NCBI GenBank assembly: GCA_947629915.1
Contig: CANRFN010000001.1
Coordinates: 1-64,000 of the forward strand
Direction of reading: 5' to 3'
DNA from: an uncultured Oscillospiraceae bacterium
GTDB lineage: Bacteria; Bacillota; Clostridia; Oscillospirales; Oscillospiraceae
Length of the DNA stretch: 64,000 bases
The position numbers and the translations under genes were made by a program. The notes under the pieces are model-generated. The model ran no database searches and was not told the origin of the DNA. It was given only the letters and a program-made list of their open reading frames with translations. This document shows positions 43,845 through 52,428 of the stretch, in pieces. The stretch's first letter is position 1. Every line of letters starts with the position of its first letter.

Positions 43845-45875
43845 GTGATCGGCTCTATCCGCGTTTCCAACAGGGTCTTTTATCGGGGACTTTCCTTGGT
43901 CCTGCCCTATGGGTTGGTACTGGCTGTCACTCTGATGTCCTTGATTCGGCTGACCCAAGGGGTGCTCTCTCCCGTGGACTATCTGACCGATAGTCTGAAA
44001 CTAGGTGAATTTGGCGTGCTGTATTTCGCCTTAGCCGGCTATGAGCTGACCTCCATGCTCCGCAAATTAGGCGGGCAGGAGTGTCTGTCCGCCATTCCAG
44101 GTGCCCAGTGCGGCCTGCTCTTTTCTCACATTCTGACCCTGCTCCCCCTACTGGCGGCGTGGTCCGCGGTGATCTTCGGCGGGCAGGCGATCTGTTACTT
44201 CCGGCAAGGGCTGGACTACCCGCCCTACCTGCTTCACTGTCTGCTGGCAGTGATTCTGTACTGCCTCTTGCCGGGACTGGACGGGCTGCTGCTAGGCGCA
44301 TGCCTGGAGCAGGTTGGAAGGCCCGCCGCCTATGGCACCATCATGTTGGCGATCCTGCTGTCCAGTTCTGTCTGCGATGAACTTTTCGCCGGCGGTTCCC
44401 TGTTCGGCGTGTCCCCCATGGCGGTGTTTGACTGGTTCTACCTCACGGTGCCCAATGGAAACTGGACGGCCGATGCCAGTTACGGCGTGCCCATGGAGCT
44501 TTGCCGATGGTGCCTTGCCGTCTTTTGGTGCCTTGTTCTGACCGCTGTGCTGCTATGGCAGTATCGCAGAGATGGGGGGCGGGCGGTATCCATCGCCGCG
44601 GCGGTCCTTCTCGCGGCGGCACTGCTGTGCGCCGCTCGCTTTGCACTCCGCGGAGAGGACGATCTGCTGCTCAAGGACAGCCGGCCAGGCGGGATCCTGT
44701 CCAGCGAATACCAGTATCGCGCAGATCATCCCACAGGAGACCTTGGCGCGGCAGATTTTTCTGTGGAGGAGTATGACCTGAAGTTGACGGCGAAAGGGGC
44801 CCTCAAGGTGTCCGCTACGGTGAAGTTGAGCCGGGATGATCTGCGGGAATATCGCTTCACTCTTTATCACGGGTACGAGGTCTTGTCCGTCACCGATGAG
44901 CGAGGAGAGGCCCTTTCCTTCACAAGAGACGGGGACTTTCTGGACATATCTGCACCGGATGGCGCGAAGACATTCACTGTCCACTACAATGGCAAGGGCT
45001 GGAAATATATTGCCAACGCACAGGCCATCACCCTGCCCGGCTATTTCCCCTACTATCCCATGCCGGGGCATCTGGCCCTTTGGGCAGACGGCAGTGCGCA
45101 GTCAGTCACCGGTCTGCCGCCGGCCCGGTTTCGGGTGGAAGCGGCAACCCCGCAGACCGTATTCTCCAATCTCCCCAAAACCGGCCGCAATCAATTTGAG
45201 GGAGTGGCCGAGACTGCAACTTTGTACGCCGGACTGATAGATGAGACTGAGCGTGGCGGGGTCTCTTATATTTGCAGCCCAGTGGGCCGGGAGCAGGTTG
45301 AGAGCATTGATCTGGAACGCACAGAACGTCTCTGGCAGGAGTGGTGTGAGACCACAGGTGAGACACGGACGCTGGATCTGGTCGGAAAGAAGGTCTTCAT
45401 CCAACCAGATACCATTTCCAACTGCGGAAAAGGAGACAGCGAGAGCGTGGTGGTCTTTGACGACCACATTTTGCTGGCCAACATGAACTCCACCCCAGAG
45501 ACCATCTGTGCCTACTATCTATTGAAGTCCCTGCCTTCCGATGCGGAAAGAGGACTGCTGCGGGACGTGTTCAGGCAGGACCTGGTGGTAGGAATCGGAA
45601 ACTGGAGCGGTGAAAAACCGGACTATGACGCACTGCAGATTCTTCGGGAGTATCCATCGATGAATGCCCTCAACGAGATCGGGGATGAGGAACAGTGGTT
45701 TGCCGCCGTGGAACAGTATACAAGTGCAAGCGAACAGTTCCATACGCTGTATGCCTGGCAATGCAGTCAATTGGGACGGGATACGGTTCTCCGGGAGGTG
45801 TACCAATATCTGAAAGACAGTACACCATGCCAGGACCAGGTGACATTCCTATATGATCTGGGAGGTGCTTGTTAA
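43845..45875 (+). CDS. ABC-2-type permease fused to an M1-peptidase-like ectodomain
   Basis: This is a 676-residue protein. The first 270 residues hold about seven membrane helices of an ABC-2-like permease. The rest is extracytoplasmic. It starts with a beta-sandwich like the N-terminal domain of M1 aminopeptidases (VEEYDLKLTAKGALKVSATV; TFTVHYNGKGWKY; TLPGYFPYYPMPGH), then a domain in the place of the M1 catalytic domain. I find no HExxH motif; the region VVVFDDHILLANMN is followed by TPETICAYYLLKSL where the zinc motif would be expected. It may be an inactive peptidase-like domain. A GTG start follows AGGAGGGAG. It should pair with the ATPase encoded next. Weak homologues are known to me only as ABC/M1 hybrids of unknown substrate. 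Confidence 0.75.
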   Translation: MIGSIRVSNRVFYRGLSLVLPYGLVLAVTLMSLIRLTQGVLSPVDYLTDSLKLGEFGVLYFALAGYELTSMLRKLGGQECLSAIPGAQCGLLFSHILTLLPLLAAWSAVIFGGQAICYFRQGLDYPPYLLHCLLAVILYCLLPGLDGLLLGACLEQVGRPAAYGTIMLAILLSSSVCDELFAGGSLFGVSPMAVFDWFYLTVPNGNWTADASYGVPMELCRWCLAVFWCLVLTAVLLWQYRRDGGRAVSIAAAVLLAAALLCAARFALRGEDDLLLKDSRPGGILSSEYQYRADHPTGDLGAADFSVEEYDLKLTAKGALKVSATVKLSRDDLREYRFTLYHGYEVLSVTDERGEALSFTRDGDFLDISAPDGAKTFTVHYNGKGWKYIANAQAITLPGYFPYYPMPGHLALWADGSAQSVTGLPPARFRVEAATPQTVFSNLPKTGRNQFEGVAETATLYAGLIDETERGGVSYICSPVGREQVESIDLERTERLWQEWCETTGETRTLDLVGKKVFIQPDTISNCGKGDSESVVVFDDHILLANMNSTPETICAYYLLKSLPSDAERGLLRDVFRQDLVVGIGNWSGEKPDYDALQILREYPSMNALNEIGDEEQWFAAVEQYTSASEQFHTLYAWQCSQLGRDTVLREVYQYLKDSTPCQDQVTFLYDLGGAC

Positions 45876-46684
45876 TGCTGGAAGTCAGTCATGTTGAGAT
45901 GCGGTTCGGGCAAAAGAAGGTTCTGAGAGGCGTCACCCTGACACTGCGGCAGGGGGTATACGGCCTGCTGGGGCCCAACGGTTCCGGCAAGACCACACTC
46001 ATGCGCTGCATCGCCGGCGTCTACCACCCTGCCGCCGGGACAATCCGTACCCCAGAGCGCATCGGATATCTGCCTCAGCGGTTCGGGATGTTCAAACAGC
46101 TTACGGTCTATGAGACGATGGCCTATTTTGCCGCCCTAAAGCAGATCCCGGCCAGGGCCCAGCGGAACGAAATTATGGAGTGTCTGGAACAGGTCCATCT
46201 GGCAGACCGCGCCAAAGACAGGATGGGTGCACTCTCTGGCGGCATGGTGCGCCGGGTGGGAATCGCCCAGGCGTTGCTAGGTCACCCGGAACTGATCCTG
46301 GCGGACGAGCCCACAGCTGGGCTGGACCCAGAGGAACGTCTGCGGTTCAAAAACGTCATCTCCAACCTACGAGGAGGTCCCACCGTTGTCCTCTCCACCC
46401 ATATCGTGGAGGATGTGGAGTCCAACTGCGACCACATTGTCCTTCTGTACGGCGGCACGGTGCTGACAGAGGGCACGGCGGACGACCTGCGGGCACGGGC
46501 AGCGGGCAAGGTGTACTCTGTCCCTGCAGACAAGAGGTGTCTATTGCAGCAGCCATATCATCTGCTCCGTGAGGAGGCGGAGACCGGAACGCTGCGCGTC
46601 CTCTCCAATCTGCCGCAGCCTGGGAATCTGGCTGCTCCCACCGTGGAGGACGGATATATGCTCTATATCCGGGGCCGGACATGA
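45875..46684 (+). CDS. ABC transporter ATPase
   Basis: This 269-residue ATPase has Walker A GPNGSGKT, the signature LSGGMVRRVGIAQALLG, and Walker B LILADEPTAGLDPEERL, the pattern of ABC-2 exporter ATPases. The last 60 residues form the usual accessory domain. ATG overlaps the stop of the permease fusion (TAATG), and GGAGGT lies upstream. Its own stop overlaps the next permease. It should power export or extrusion by the two flanking membrane proteins. Confidence 0.93.
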   Translation: MLEVSHVEMRFGQKKVLRGVTLTLRQGVYGLLGPNGSGKTTLMRCIAGVYHPAAGTIRTPERIGYLPQRFGMFKQLTVYETMAYFAALKQIPARAQRNEIMECLEQVHLADRAKDRMGALSGGMVRRVGIAQALLGHPELILADEPTAGLDPEERLRFKNVISNLRGGPTVVLSTHIVEDVESNCDHIVLLYGGTVLTEGTADDLRARAAGKVYSVPADKRCLLQQPYHLLREEAETGTLRVLSNLPQPGNLAAPTVEDGYMLYIRGRT

Positions 46685-47328
46685 TCTGCAGCCTCCAACT
46701 GATCCGCCTGACCTTCCGGCGGACGCTGCCGCTCTTTCTGGCGCCCATTGTCTCAGCCTATCTCGTTCTCCCCCTGATTGCGGCGGCGGGGCTGGCCTCC
46801 GGAAGTTGGGAGACCGCTCTTGAAAACCTGACCTATGGGGAGCAGGCCATACTGCCTGTGGGCGGTCTGTTGTGGGCGTTTGCCTATCTCCAGGTGTGGG
46901 TGGACAGCGATGGCGAGGAGACGATGCGGGCCTGCCGCCGAGGAAAACACGTCTGTGCCGCCGAACTACTGATGCTGAACATCGGCTTTGCGGTGATGCT
47001 GCTGCCGGCGTTGGTGGCTGGAACACTGTTCTTTAGGCCTCTGTGGACGGAGTACGCCCGGCTGATCCCCCAGGGGTTTTTCTTCACTGGGCTGTTCTAT
47101 CTGGCGGCAATCCTGCTCCGCTCGGTGACGATGGGTGGAATGCTGGTGCTGGTCTATCACCTGTTCTGCGTCTTTTTCTGCCGCAACGTGGAGATGCGGG
47201 GATACTGTCTCATCCGGCCGGATGCATTGGCGAATGAAGCGGCCTTTCCCTATATTCCGATCTTGTTGAGCGGGGCTGCTATGTATTTGCTTGGGGCGTG
47301 GAGAGAAAGCAGGCCTGTTCGCCAGTAG
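46681..47328 (+). CDS. ABC-2-type membrane protein
   Basis: This 215-residue protein has about six hydrophobic segments (for example LFLAPIVSAYLVLPLIAAAG and GGMLVLVYHLFCVFF). The sequence is not close to a named family, but size, topology and the ATGA overlap with the ATPase identify it as the second permease subunit. It is the last gene of the ECF operon, followed by a strong terminator. Confidence 0.75.
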   Translation: MICSLQLIRLTFRRTLPLFLAPIVSAYLVLPLIAAAGLASGSWETALENLTYGEQAILPVGGLLWAFAYLQVWVDSDGEETMRACRRGKHVCAAELLMLNIGFAVMLLPALVAGTLFFRPLWTEYARLIPQGFFFTGLFYLAAILLRSVTMGGMLVLVYHLFCVFFCRNVEMRGYCLIRPDALANEAAFPYIPILLSGAAMYLLGAWRESRPVRQ

Positions 47329-47417
47329 AATACCGCTTGCGTTCAACAAAGAGTACCAGGGTTCAAAGTAGAGAATGCTGCGGGCATCCAAGTGAGCGTT
47401 GTCCCGCAACTGAGTCC

Positions 47418-47451
47418 AAAAAATCCCGCCGGCGGTGCCGGCGGGATTTTT
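47418..47451. terminator. Bidirectional terminator between the ECF operon and ilvE
   Basis: TCCCGCCGGC pairs with GCCGGCGGGA over a 3-base loop, flanked by six A and five T residues, so it serves both convergent transcripts. Confidence 0.92.
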
Positions 47452-47501
47452 CATTGGGAAATATGGTGCTGTAAAGGAAATGACCTTTGCAGATATTTCG
47501 C

Positions 47502-48569
47502 TCAGTCCAGAGGCTCTACCCAGCCGTACGGGTCTGCCTCGGTGCCCCACTGGATGCCGGTGAGGGTGTCGTACAGGGTCTGGGTGAGGTGGCCGATGCC
47601 GCCGCCGTTCACCACGCAGCTGCGCTCGCCCCAGGCCAGCACGCCGATGGGGGAGACAACGGCTGCGGTGCCGGTGCCCCAGGCCTCTTCCAGGGCGCCG
47701 GACTCGGCTGCCTCAAAGAGCTCTTCGGCGGAGATGAGGCGCTCCTCTACGGTGTAGCCCCAATCCCGCATCAGCTCCAGGCAGCTCTTGCGGGTGATAC
47801 CGGGGAGCACCGAGCCGGTGAGCTTCGGGGTGACCACTTTGCCGTTGATCTTGAACATGACGTTCATGGAGCCAACCTCTTCGATATACTTGCGGTTGAC
47901 GCCGTCCAGCCAGAGCACCTGAGAGAAGCCCTGCTCCTCTGCCCGCTCGCCAGCGCGGATGGAGGCGGCGTAGTTGCCGCCGCACTTGGTGTAGCCGGTG
48001 CCGCCCTTCACAGCGCGGACGTCATCGTTCTCCACGTAGATCTTCACCGGGTTCAGGCCCTCGGGGTAGTAGGCGCCCACCGGGCAGGTGATGATGGCGA
48101 AGAGATAGCTGTGGGAGGCGTGCACGCCGAGGCCGTTATCTGTGGCGATGATGAAGGGGCGGATATAGAGGGACGTGCCCTTCTGGTCCGGCACCCAGCC
48201 CTCGTCCACCTTCACCAGGGCCTTCACGGCCTGGACGAAGTCGTCCTCGGGGATCTCGGGGATGCACATTCTCTGGCATGAGGAGTTCATCCGGCGGGCG
48301 TTCTCTCTCGGGCGGAAGAGCTGAACCTTGCCCTCATCGGTGCGGTATGCCTTCATGCCCTCGAAGATCTCCTGGGCATAGTGGAAGACCATGCAGCTGA
48401 GCTCAAAGGGCATGGGGCCATAGGGGACGATCCGGGGATCGTGCCAGCCCTTGCCGGTATGATATTCCATCAGGAACATGTGATCCGTGAAAGTCTTGCC
48501 AAATACCAGCGTATTGGGATCCGGATGCGGCTTGGGGGAATCCGTGCGGGTAATTTTGATATCCAACAT
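47502..48569 (-). CDS. ilvE: Branched-chain amino acid aminotransferase
   Basis: This 355-residue fold-IV PLP enzyme interconverts branched-chain amino and 2-oxo acids. Motifs include HYAQEIFEGMKAYR, the PLP lysine region VKGGTGYTKCGGNYAAS, the segment VGSMNVMF, and GTGTAAVVSPIG. This is the longer BCAT form (about 355 residues). The ATG follows AAGGAGAG. It has its own near-consensus promoter and no T-box or leader peptide that I can see. Confidence 0.95.
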   Translation of the reverse strand: MLDIKITRTDSPKPHPDPNTLVFGKTFTDHMFLMEYHTGKGWHDPRIVPYGPMPFELSCMVFHYAQEIFEGMKAYRTDEGKVQLFRPRENARRMNSSCQRMCIPEIPEDDFVQAVKALVKVDEGWVPDQKGTSLYIRPFIIATDNGLGVHASHSYLFAIITCPVGAYYPEGLNPVKIYVENDDVRAVKGGTGYTKCGGNYAASIRAGERAEEQGFSQVLWLDGVNRKYIEEVGSMNVMFKINGKVVTPKLTGSVLPGITRKSCLELMRDWGYTVEERLISAEELFEAAESGALEEAWGTGTAAVVSPIGVLAWGERSCVVNGGGIGHLTQTLYDTLTGIQWGTEADPYGWVEPLD

Positions 48570-48635
48570 GCTGCCTCTCTCCTTACACAACAGATTTCTA
48601 TAAATGTTGGAAGCGCAACCAATGCTGCCAAACTT

Positions 48636-48664
48636 AGTATATCAGCCTTGGAATCGTCCTGCAA
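48636..48664 (-). promoter_or_regulatory. Sigma-A promoter of ilvE
   Basis: TTGCAG (48659-48664), 17 bases, TATACT (48636-48641) on the minus strand. Confidence 0.8.
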
Positions 48665-48699
48665 CGTCGATTTATCCAAAATGGAGTGTGATATTGTTC

Positions 48700-48728
48700 T
48701 TGTTTTTAGCCGGTTGTTTTGCTATAAT
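48700..48728 (+). promoter_or_regulatory. Sigma-A promoter of the gdpP cluster
   Basis: TTGTTT (48700-48705), 17 bases, consensus TATAAT (48723-48728). It is divergent from the ilvE promoter, with 35 bases between the two -35 boxes. The leader to the gdpP ATG is about 75 bases. Confidence 0.8.
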
Positions 48729-48810
48729 GTAGCAGTGTATGTCCCTGAGGGGATGGATCCATTGTGCCAGCCGGTTTTCCGCCTGGCTGAAAGCGGCAAG
48801 GGGTGGCAGT

Positions 48811-50823
48811 ATGTCCAAACAACTTTCGAAGATTCTCACCCCCAAAATGGGGCTCTGTTTCATTCTCCTATTGATCTTCTCCGGCACCACCGCCGCCCTG
48901 GGCCGCGTAGATGTGGCACTGGCAGAGCTGGTGATCACCGCCGTGCTCTTCGTGTACTACCTGGTGACGGTGTACCGCCAGAGCCGGGAGGCCGCCCGCT
49001 TTCTGGACACCCTCACCCGCTCCATGGACGAGGCCAGCCGGGAGAGCACGCTGAACTGTCCCTTCCCCATGGTGATGTTCCGCCCGGACAGCGGCGAGGT
49101 GCTCTGGTCCAACGACCACTTTTTGAAACTCCTGGGCGGCAAGGACCGGATCTTCGACACACAGCTCTCTGAACTGCTCCCCGGCTTCGACACCCGCTGG
49201 CTCCAGGAGGGCAAGCCCTTCTGCCCGGATGAGGTGCGGATGCAGGGCCGGCGCTATCAGGTGTACGGCACCCTCTCCCACTCGGACGGCGAGGACGACA
49301 CCTACACCATCGCCACCACATACTGGCTGGACGTCACCAGTCTGAAGAACACGGAGGACCTCTATCGCGCCACCCGGCCGGTGGTGGGCATTCTGCAGCT
49401 GGACAACTACGAAGAGCTCTACAAGAACCAGGAGGACTACATCCGGGCCTCCATGCTCCGGGACATCAGCCAGCGCCTCTCCACCTGGGCCAAGAAGTCC
49501 AACGGCTTCCTCACCCAGATGGACCGGGACAAATACCTGTTCTTCTGCGAGGAGCAGTACCTGGAGGACATGAAAGAGGAGAAATTTGCCCTGCTGGACG
49601 CCATCCGGGAGGTCCGGGATCCCTCCGGCATGAGCGCCACCCTCTCCATGGGCCTGGGCGTAGACGGAGAGACCCCGGCAGACCTCTTCAAGATGGCCCA
49701 TGACGCCGTGGAGATGGCCCAGTCCCGGGGCGGAGACCAGGCGGTCATCAAGAACAACATGAACTTCGAGTTCTACGGCGGCCGCAGCGTAGAGACAGAC
49801 CGGCACAACAAGGTGCGCAGCCGCTTTCTGGCGGACACCTTGGCCAACCTCATCGCCGAGTCCTCCTGCGTGGTGGCTATGGGCCACCGGAACCCGGACA
49901 TGGACGCGGTGGGCGCCTGCGTGGGCATCGCCGCCATCTGCCGCTGGAAGCACATCCCCTGCTATATCCTCAAGCCCTCCGTCCCCAACCCCGCAGACAT
50001 ACTGTATAAGCGGATGGCAGATGTGGAGGAGTACCGCAACACTTTCCTGGACTCCCAGGCCATTCTGGAGAAGATGGGGCCCCGCACCCTTCTCGTGGTG
50101 GCAGACACCAGCCGTCCGGAACAGGTGATAGACCGCTCCGTGCTGAACGCCGCCACCCGGGTGGCTGTGATCGACCACCACCGGAAGGCCGCCACTTATA
50201 TTGAGGGGCCCGCTCTCAGCTGCCTGGAGCCCTACGCCTCCTCCGCCTGCGAGATGGTGAGCGAGATCATCAGCTACCTGATGCGGGTGACGGACCTGCT
50301 CCCCGCCGAGGCCGAGGCGCTGCTCTCCGGCATGATGCTGGACACCAAGAACTTCACCATGCGCACCGGCGTGGGCACCTTTGAGGCCGCCGCCATGCTC
50401 CGCCGGGCTGGCGGCGACACCGCCCGGGTCCGCAGCCAGCTCTTCCAGACCCGCTTCAACGATGCCGTGGCCAAATACGGCCTCATCCAGGCCGCCCGCA
50501 TGTACGGCCGGGGGGTGGCCATCGCCACCTCCGAGCAGAATGTGGGCCGGGTGATCGCCGCCCAGGCCGCCGATGAGCTGCTCACCATCGATGGGGTGGG
50601 CTCGTCCTTCGTGCTCTACACTGATGGCGAACAGGTCTATATCTCCGGCCGCAGCAAGGACAACACCAACTGCCAGCTGATTCTGGAGAAGATGGGCGGC
50701 GGCGGCAACGCCAATGTGGCCGGCGCTCAGGTGTCCGGTCGCACGGTGGCCGAGGTCACAGCAGAGCTCACCCACTGTCTGGACCGATATTTCCAGGACG
50801 AGACCGCCTCCCCGGAGGGATGA
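48811..50823 (+). CDS. gdpP: Cyclic-di-AMP phosphodiesterase GdpP
   Basis: This 670-residue membrane enzyme degrades c-di-AMP to pApA. It has two N-terminal membrane helices (about 15-32 and 38-54), a PAS domain (60-180), a degenerate GGDEF domain (185-320, with SRGGDQA in place of GGDEF), and DHH/DHHA1 domains. The DHH motifs are GHRNPDMDAVG (358-368), VADTSRPE and VIDHH (453-457). The C-terminal GGGGN motif is present. ATG at 48811 follows AGGGG. The order gdpP-rplI-dnaB matches B. subtilis except for the extra DHH gene between. Confidence 0.95.
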   Translation: MSKQLSKILTPKMGLCFILLLIFSGTTAALGRVDVALAELVITAVLFVYYLVTVYRQSREAARFLDTLTRSMDEASRESTLNCPFPMVMFRPDSGEVLWSNDHFLKLLGGKDRIFDTQLSELLPGFDTRWLQEGKPFCPDEVRMQGRRYQVYGTLSHSDGEDDTYTIATTYWLDVTSLKNTEDLYRATRPVVGILQLDNYEELYKNQEDYIRASMLRDISQRLSTWAKKSNGFLTQMDRDKYLFFCEEQYLEDMKEEKFALLDAIREVRDPSGMSATLSMGLGVDGETPADLFKMAHDAVEMAQSRGGDQAVIKNNMNFEFYGGRSVETDRHNKVRSRFLADTLANLIAESSCVVAMGHRNPDMDAVGACVGIAAICRWKHIPCYILKPSVPNPADILYKRMADVEEYRNTFLDSQAILEKMGPRTLLVVADTSRPEQVIDRSVLNAATRVAVIDHHRKAATYIEGPALSCLEPYASSACEMVSEIISYLMRVTDLLPAEAEALLSGMMLDTKNFTMRTGVGTFEAAAMLRRAGGDTARVRSQLFQTRFNDAVAKYGLIQAARMYGRGVAIATSEQNVGRVIAAQAADELLTIDGVGSSFVLYTDGEQVYISGRSKDNTNCQLILEKMGGGGNANVAGAQVSGRTVAEVTAELTHCLDRYFQDETASPEG

Positions 50824-50830
50824 GCCGGTC

Positions 50831-51874
50831 TTGCCCAGGAAGGAGGAAATCCCCATTCAAACCAGCACTTTCTCTGTGCCAGAGTCCCCTGTCCGGGCGG
50901 ATATGGCCCAGGCCCTCTACGACAGCATTTCCCAAGCCGCCGATGTGGCGGTGATGGGCCACCACAACCCGGACATGGACTCTCTGGGCGCTGCCGCCGG
51001 CATCGCCGCCATCTGCCGGCGGATCGGAAGCGGCTGCCACATCCTGCAGCCCGCCACCCCCTGTGCCGCGGATCCCCTCTATCAGCAGCTCTTCGGCGTA
51101 GAGCTCTACCAGGACCGGTTCCAGCTGCCCTCGGAGGCGTCTCTCACCCCGGACACGCTGCTGCTCATCGTAGACGCCAACCGCCCTGAGATGGTGATGT
51201 GCCCTGCCCTTCTGGAAAAGGCCAGCCGCATCGCGGTGATCGATCACCACGTTCCCGGGGACAGCCAACTGGAGCGCACGGACCTCCGCATCCAGGACAC
51301 GGCGGTCTCTTCCACCTCGGAGCTGGTCTGCGATGTCCTCCGCTGCTTTCTGAACCCGGAAGACCTGCTGCCGGCGGAGGCGGACGCCCTCTTATCCGGC
51401 ATCATGCTGGACACCCGCAATTTCACCAAGCGCACCACTGCTGAGACCTTTGCCACCGCGGCCTTTCTGATACAGGCCGGCGGAGACCCCGGCCGGGTGC
51501 AGAAGATGCTGCAGACCAGCCGGGAGGACGTCCTCGCCCGCCACCACATCGTGGAGCAGGCCCGGATGTTCCGGCAAGGGGTGTCCATCGCTGTGTCCAC
51601 CACCCCGGTGAACCCGATCTCGGCGGCCCAGGCGGCAGATGAGCTGCTCACCATCGAGGGCACCGGCGCATCTTTCGTCCTCTATCCCTTCGGCAACACG
51701 GTGCGCATCTCCGCCCGCAGCACAGACGGCACCGATGTGCAAAAGATATTGGCCCAACTGGGCGGAGGCGGCAGTAAGGACGCCGCAGGCGCCCAGCTGC
51801 CCAACGTCACCCTGGCGGCCGCCACCGCCGATCTGGAAAGAGCCATCCGCCGGTTCACCGGCGGTCCTACATAG
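50831..51874 (+). CDS. Stand-alone DHH/DHHA1 phosphoesterase, GdpP paralogue
   Basis: This protein of about 347 residues repeats the DHH module of GdpP without membrane, PAS or GGDEF parts. Motifs GHHNPDMDSLG (43-53), IVDANRPE, VIDHH and GGGGS near the end are all preserved, so it should be active. It may hydrolyse pApA or nanoRNA, as Pde2/NrnA-type enzymes do, or c-di-AMP. The start is uncertain. TTG at 50831 has GGAGG 12 bases upstream; a much better AAGGAGG at 50840-50846 lies 8 bases before an in-frame ATT (50855), which would be a rare AUU start. Sequence similarity suggests a local duplication of the gdpP 3' half. Confidence 0.9.
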   Translation: MPRKEEIPIQTSTFSVPESPVRADMAQALYDSISQAADVAVMGHHNPDMDSLGAAAGIAAICRRIGSGCHILQPATPCAADPLYQQLFGVELYQDRFQLPSEASLTPDTLLLIVDANRPEMVMCPALLEKASRIAVIDHHVPGDSQLERTDLRIQDTAVSSTSELVCDVLRCFLNPEDLLPAEADALLSGIMLDTRNFTKRTTAETFATAAFLIQAGGDPGRVQKMLQTSREDVLARHHIVEQARMFRQGVSIAVSTTPVNPISAAQAADELLTIEGTGASFVLYPFGNTVRISARSTDGTDVQKILAQLGGGGSKDAAGAQLPNVTLAAATADLERAIRRFTGGPT

Positions 51875-51902
51875 ACCATCTCCCTACAGATTAGGATGGT
51901 CT
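51873..51902 (+). promoter_or_regulatory. Hairpin in the rplI leader
   Basis: AGACCATC pairs with GATGGTCT over a 14-base loop, starting at the stop of the DHH gene and about 45 bases upstream of rplI. No T-run follows, so it may be a processing site or a leader element. Confidence 0.4.
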
Positions 51903-51944
51903 CACATCGATTTCTCACGTTTCACATTTTGGGAGGTTTTTATC

Positions 51945-52394
51945 ATGAAAGTCATACTGCAGCAGGATGTCCGCGGACAGGGCAAAAAGGGACAGCTGGT
52001 AGAGGTATCGGACGGCTACGGCCGCAACTACCTCCTGCCCCGGAAGCTGGCCATCGAGGCCACTGCGGAGAACCTGAACACCATGAAGATGCAGGACAAG
52101 GCCAAGGCCGCAAAGCTGGCCCAGGAAAAGGCCGCCGCCACTGCCCTCTCCGAGCAGCTGAAAAACTGCCCCGTCCGGGTCCGCGCCCGGGCCGGCCAGG
52201 GCGGCAAGCTCTTCGGCGCCGTCACCAGCCAGCAGATCAGCGATGCCCTGAAGGAGCAGTACAACATCGACATCAGCAAGAGCCAGCTGATCCTGGGCGA
52301 CCCCATCAAGGCCTTCGGCTCCTACGAGATCAAGGCAAAACTGGGCAATGAGATCTCCGGCACCGTCTACCTCATGGTAACCGAGGAGAAATAA
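51945..52394 (+). CDS. rplI: 50S ribosomal protein L9
   Basis: This is 149-residue bL9. The N-terminal rRNA-binding domain reads MKVILQQDVRGQGKKGQLVE then VSDGYGRNYLLP, followed by the long connecting helix rich in Lys/Ala and a C-terminal domain with LFGAVTSQQI. GGGAGG lies 10 bases upstream of the ATG. Length is standard. Confidence 0.97.
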   Translation: MKVILQQDVRGQGKKGQLVEVSDGYGRNYLLPRKLAIEATAENLNTMKMQDKAKAAKLAQEKAAATALSEQLKNCPVRVRARAGQGGKLFGAVTSQQISDALKEQYNIDISKSQLILGDPIKAFGSYEIKAKLGNEISGTVYLMVTEEK

Positions 52395-52428
52395 GCCCCT
52401 ATTCTTTCCTGCAAAAGAGGTGAATCCG

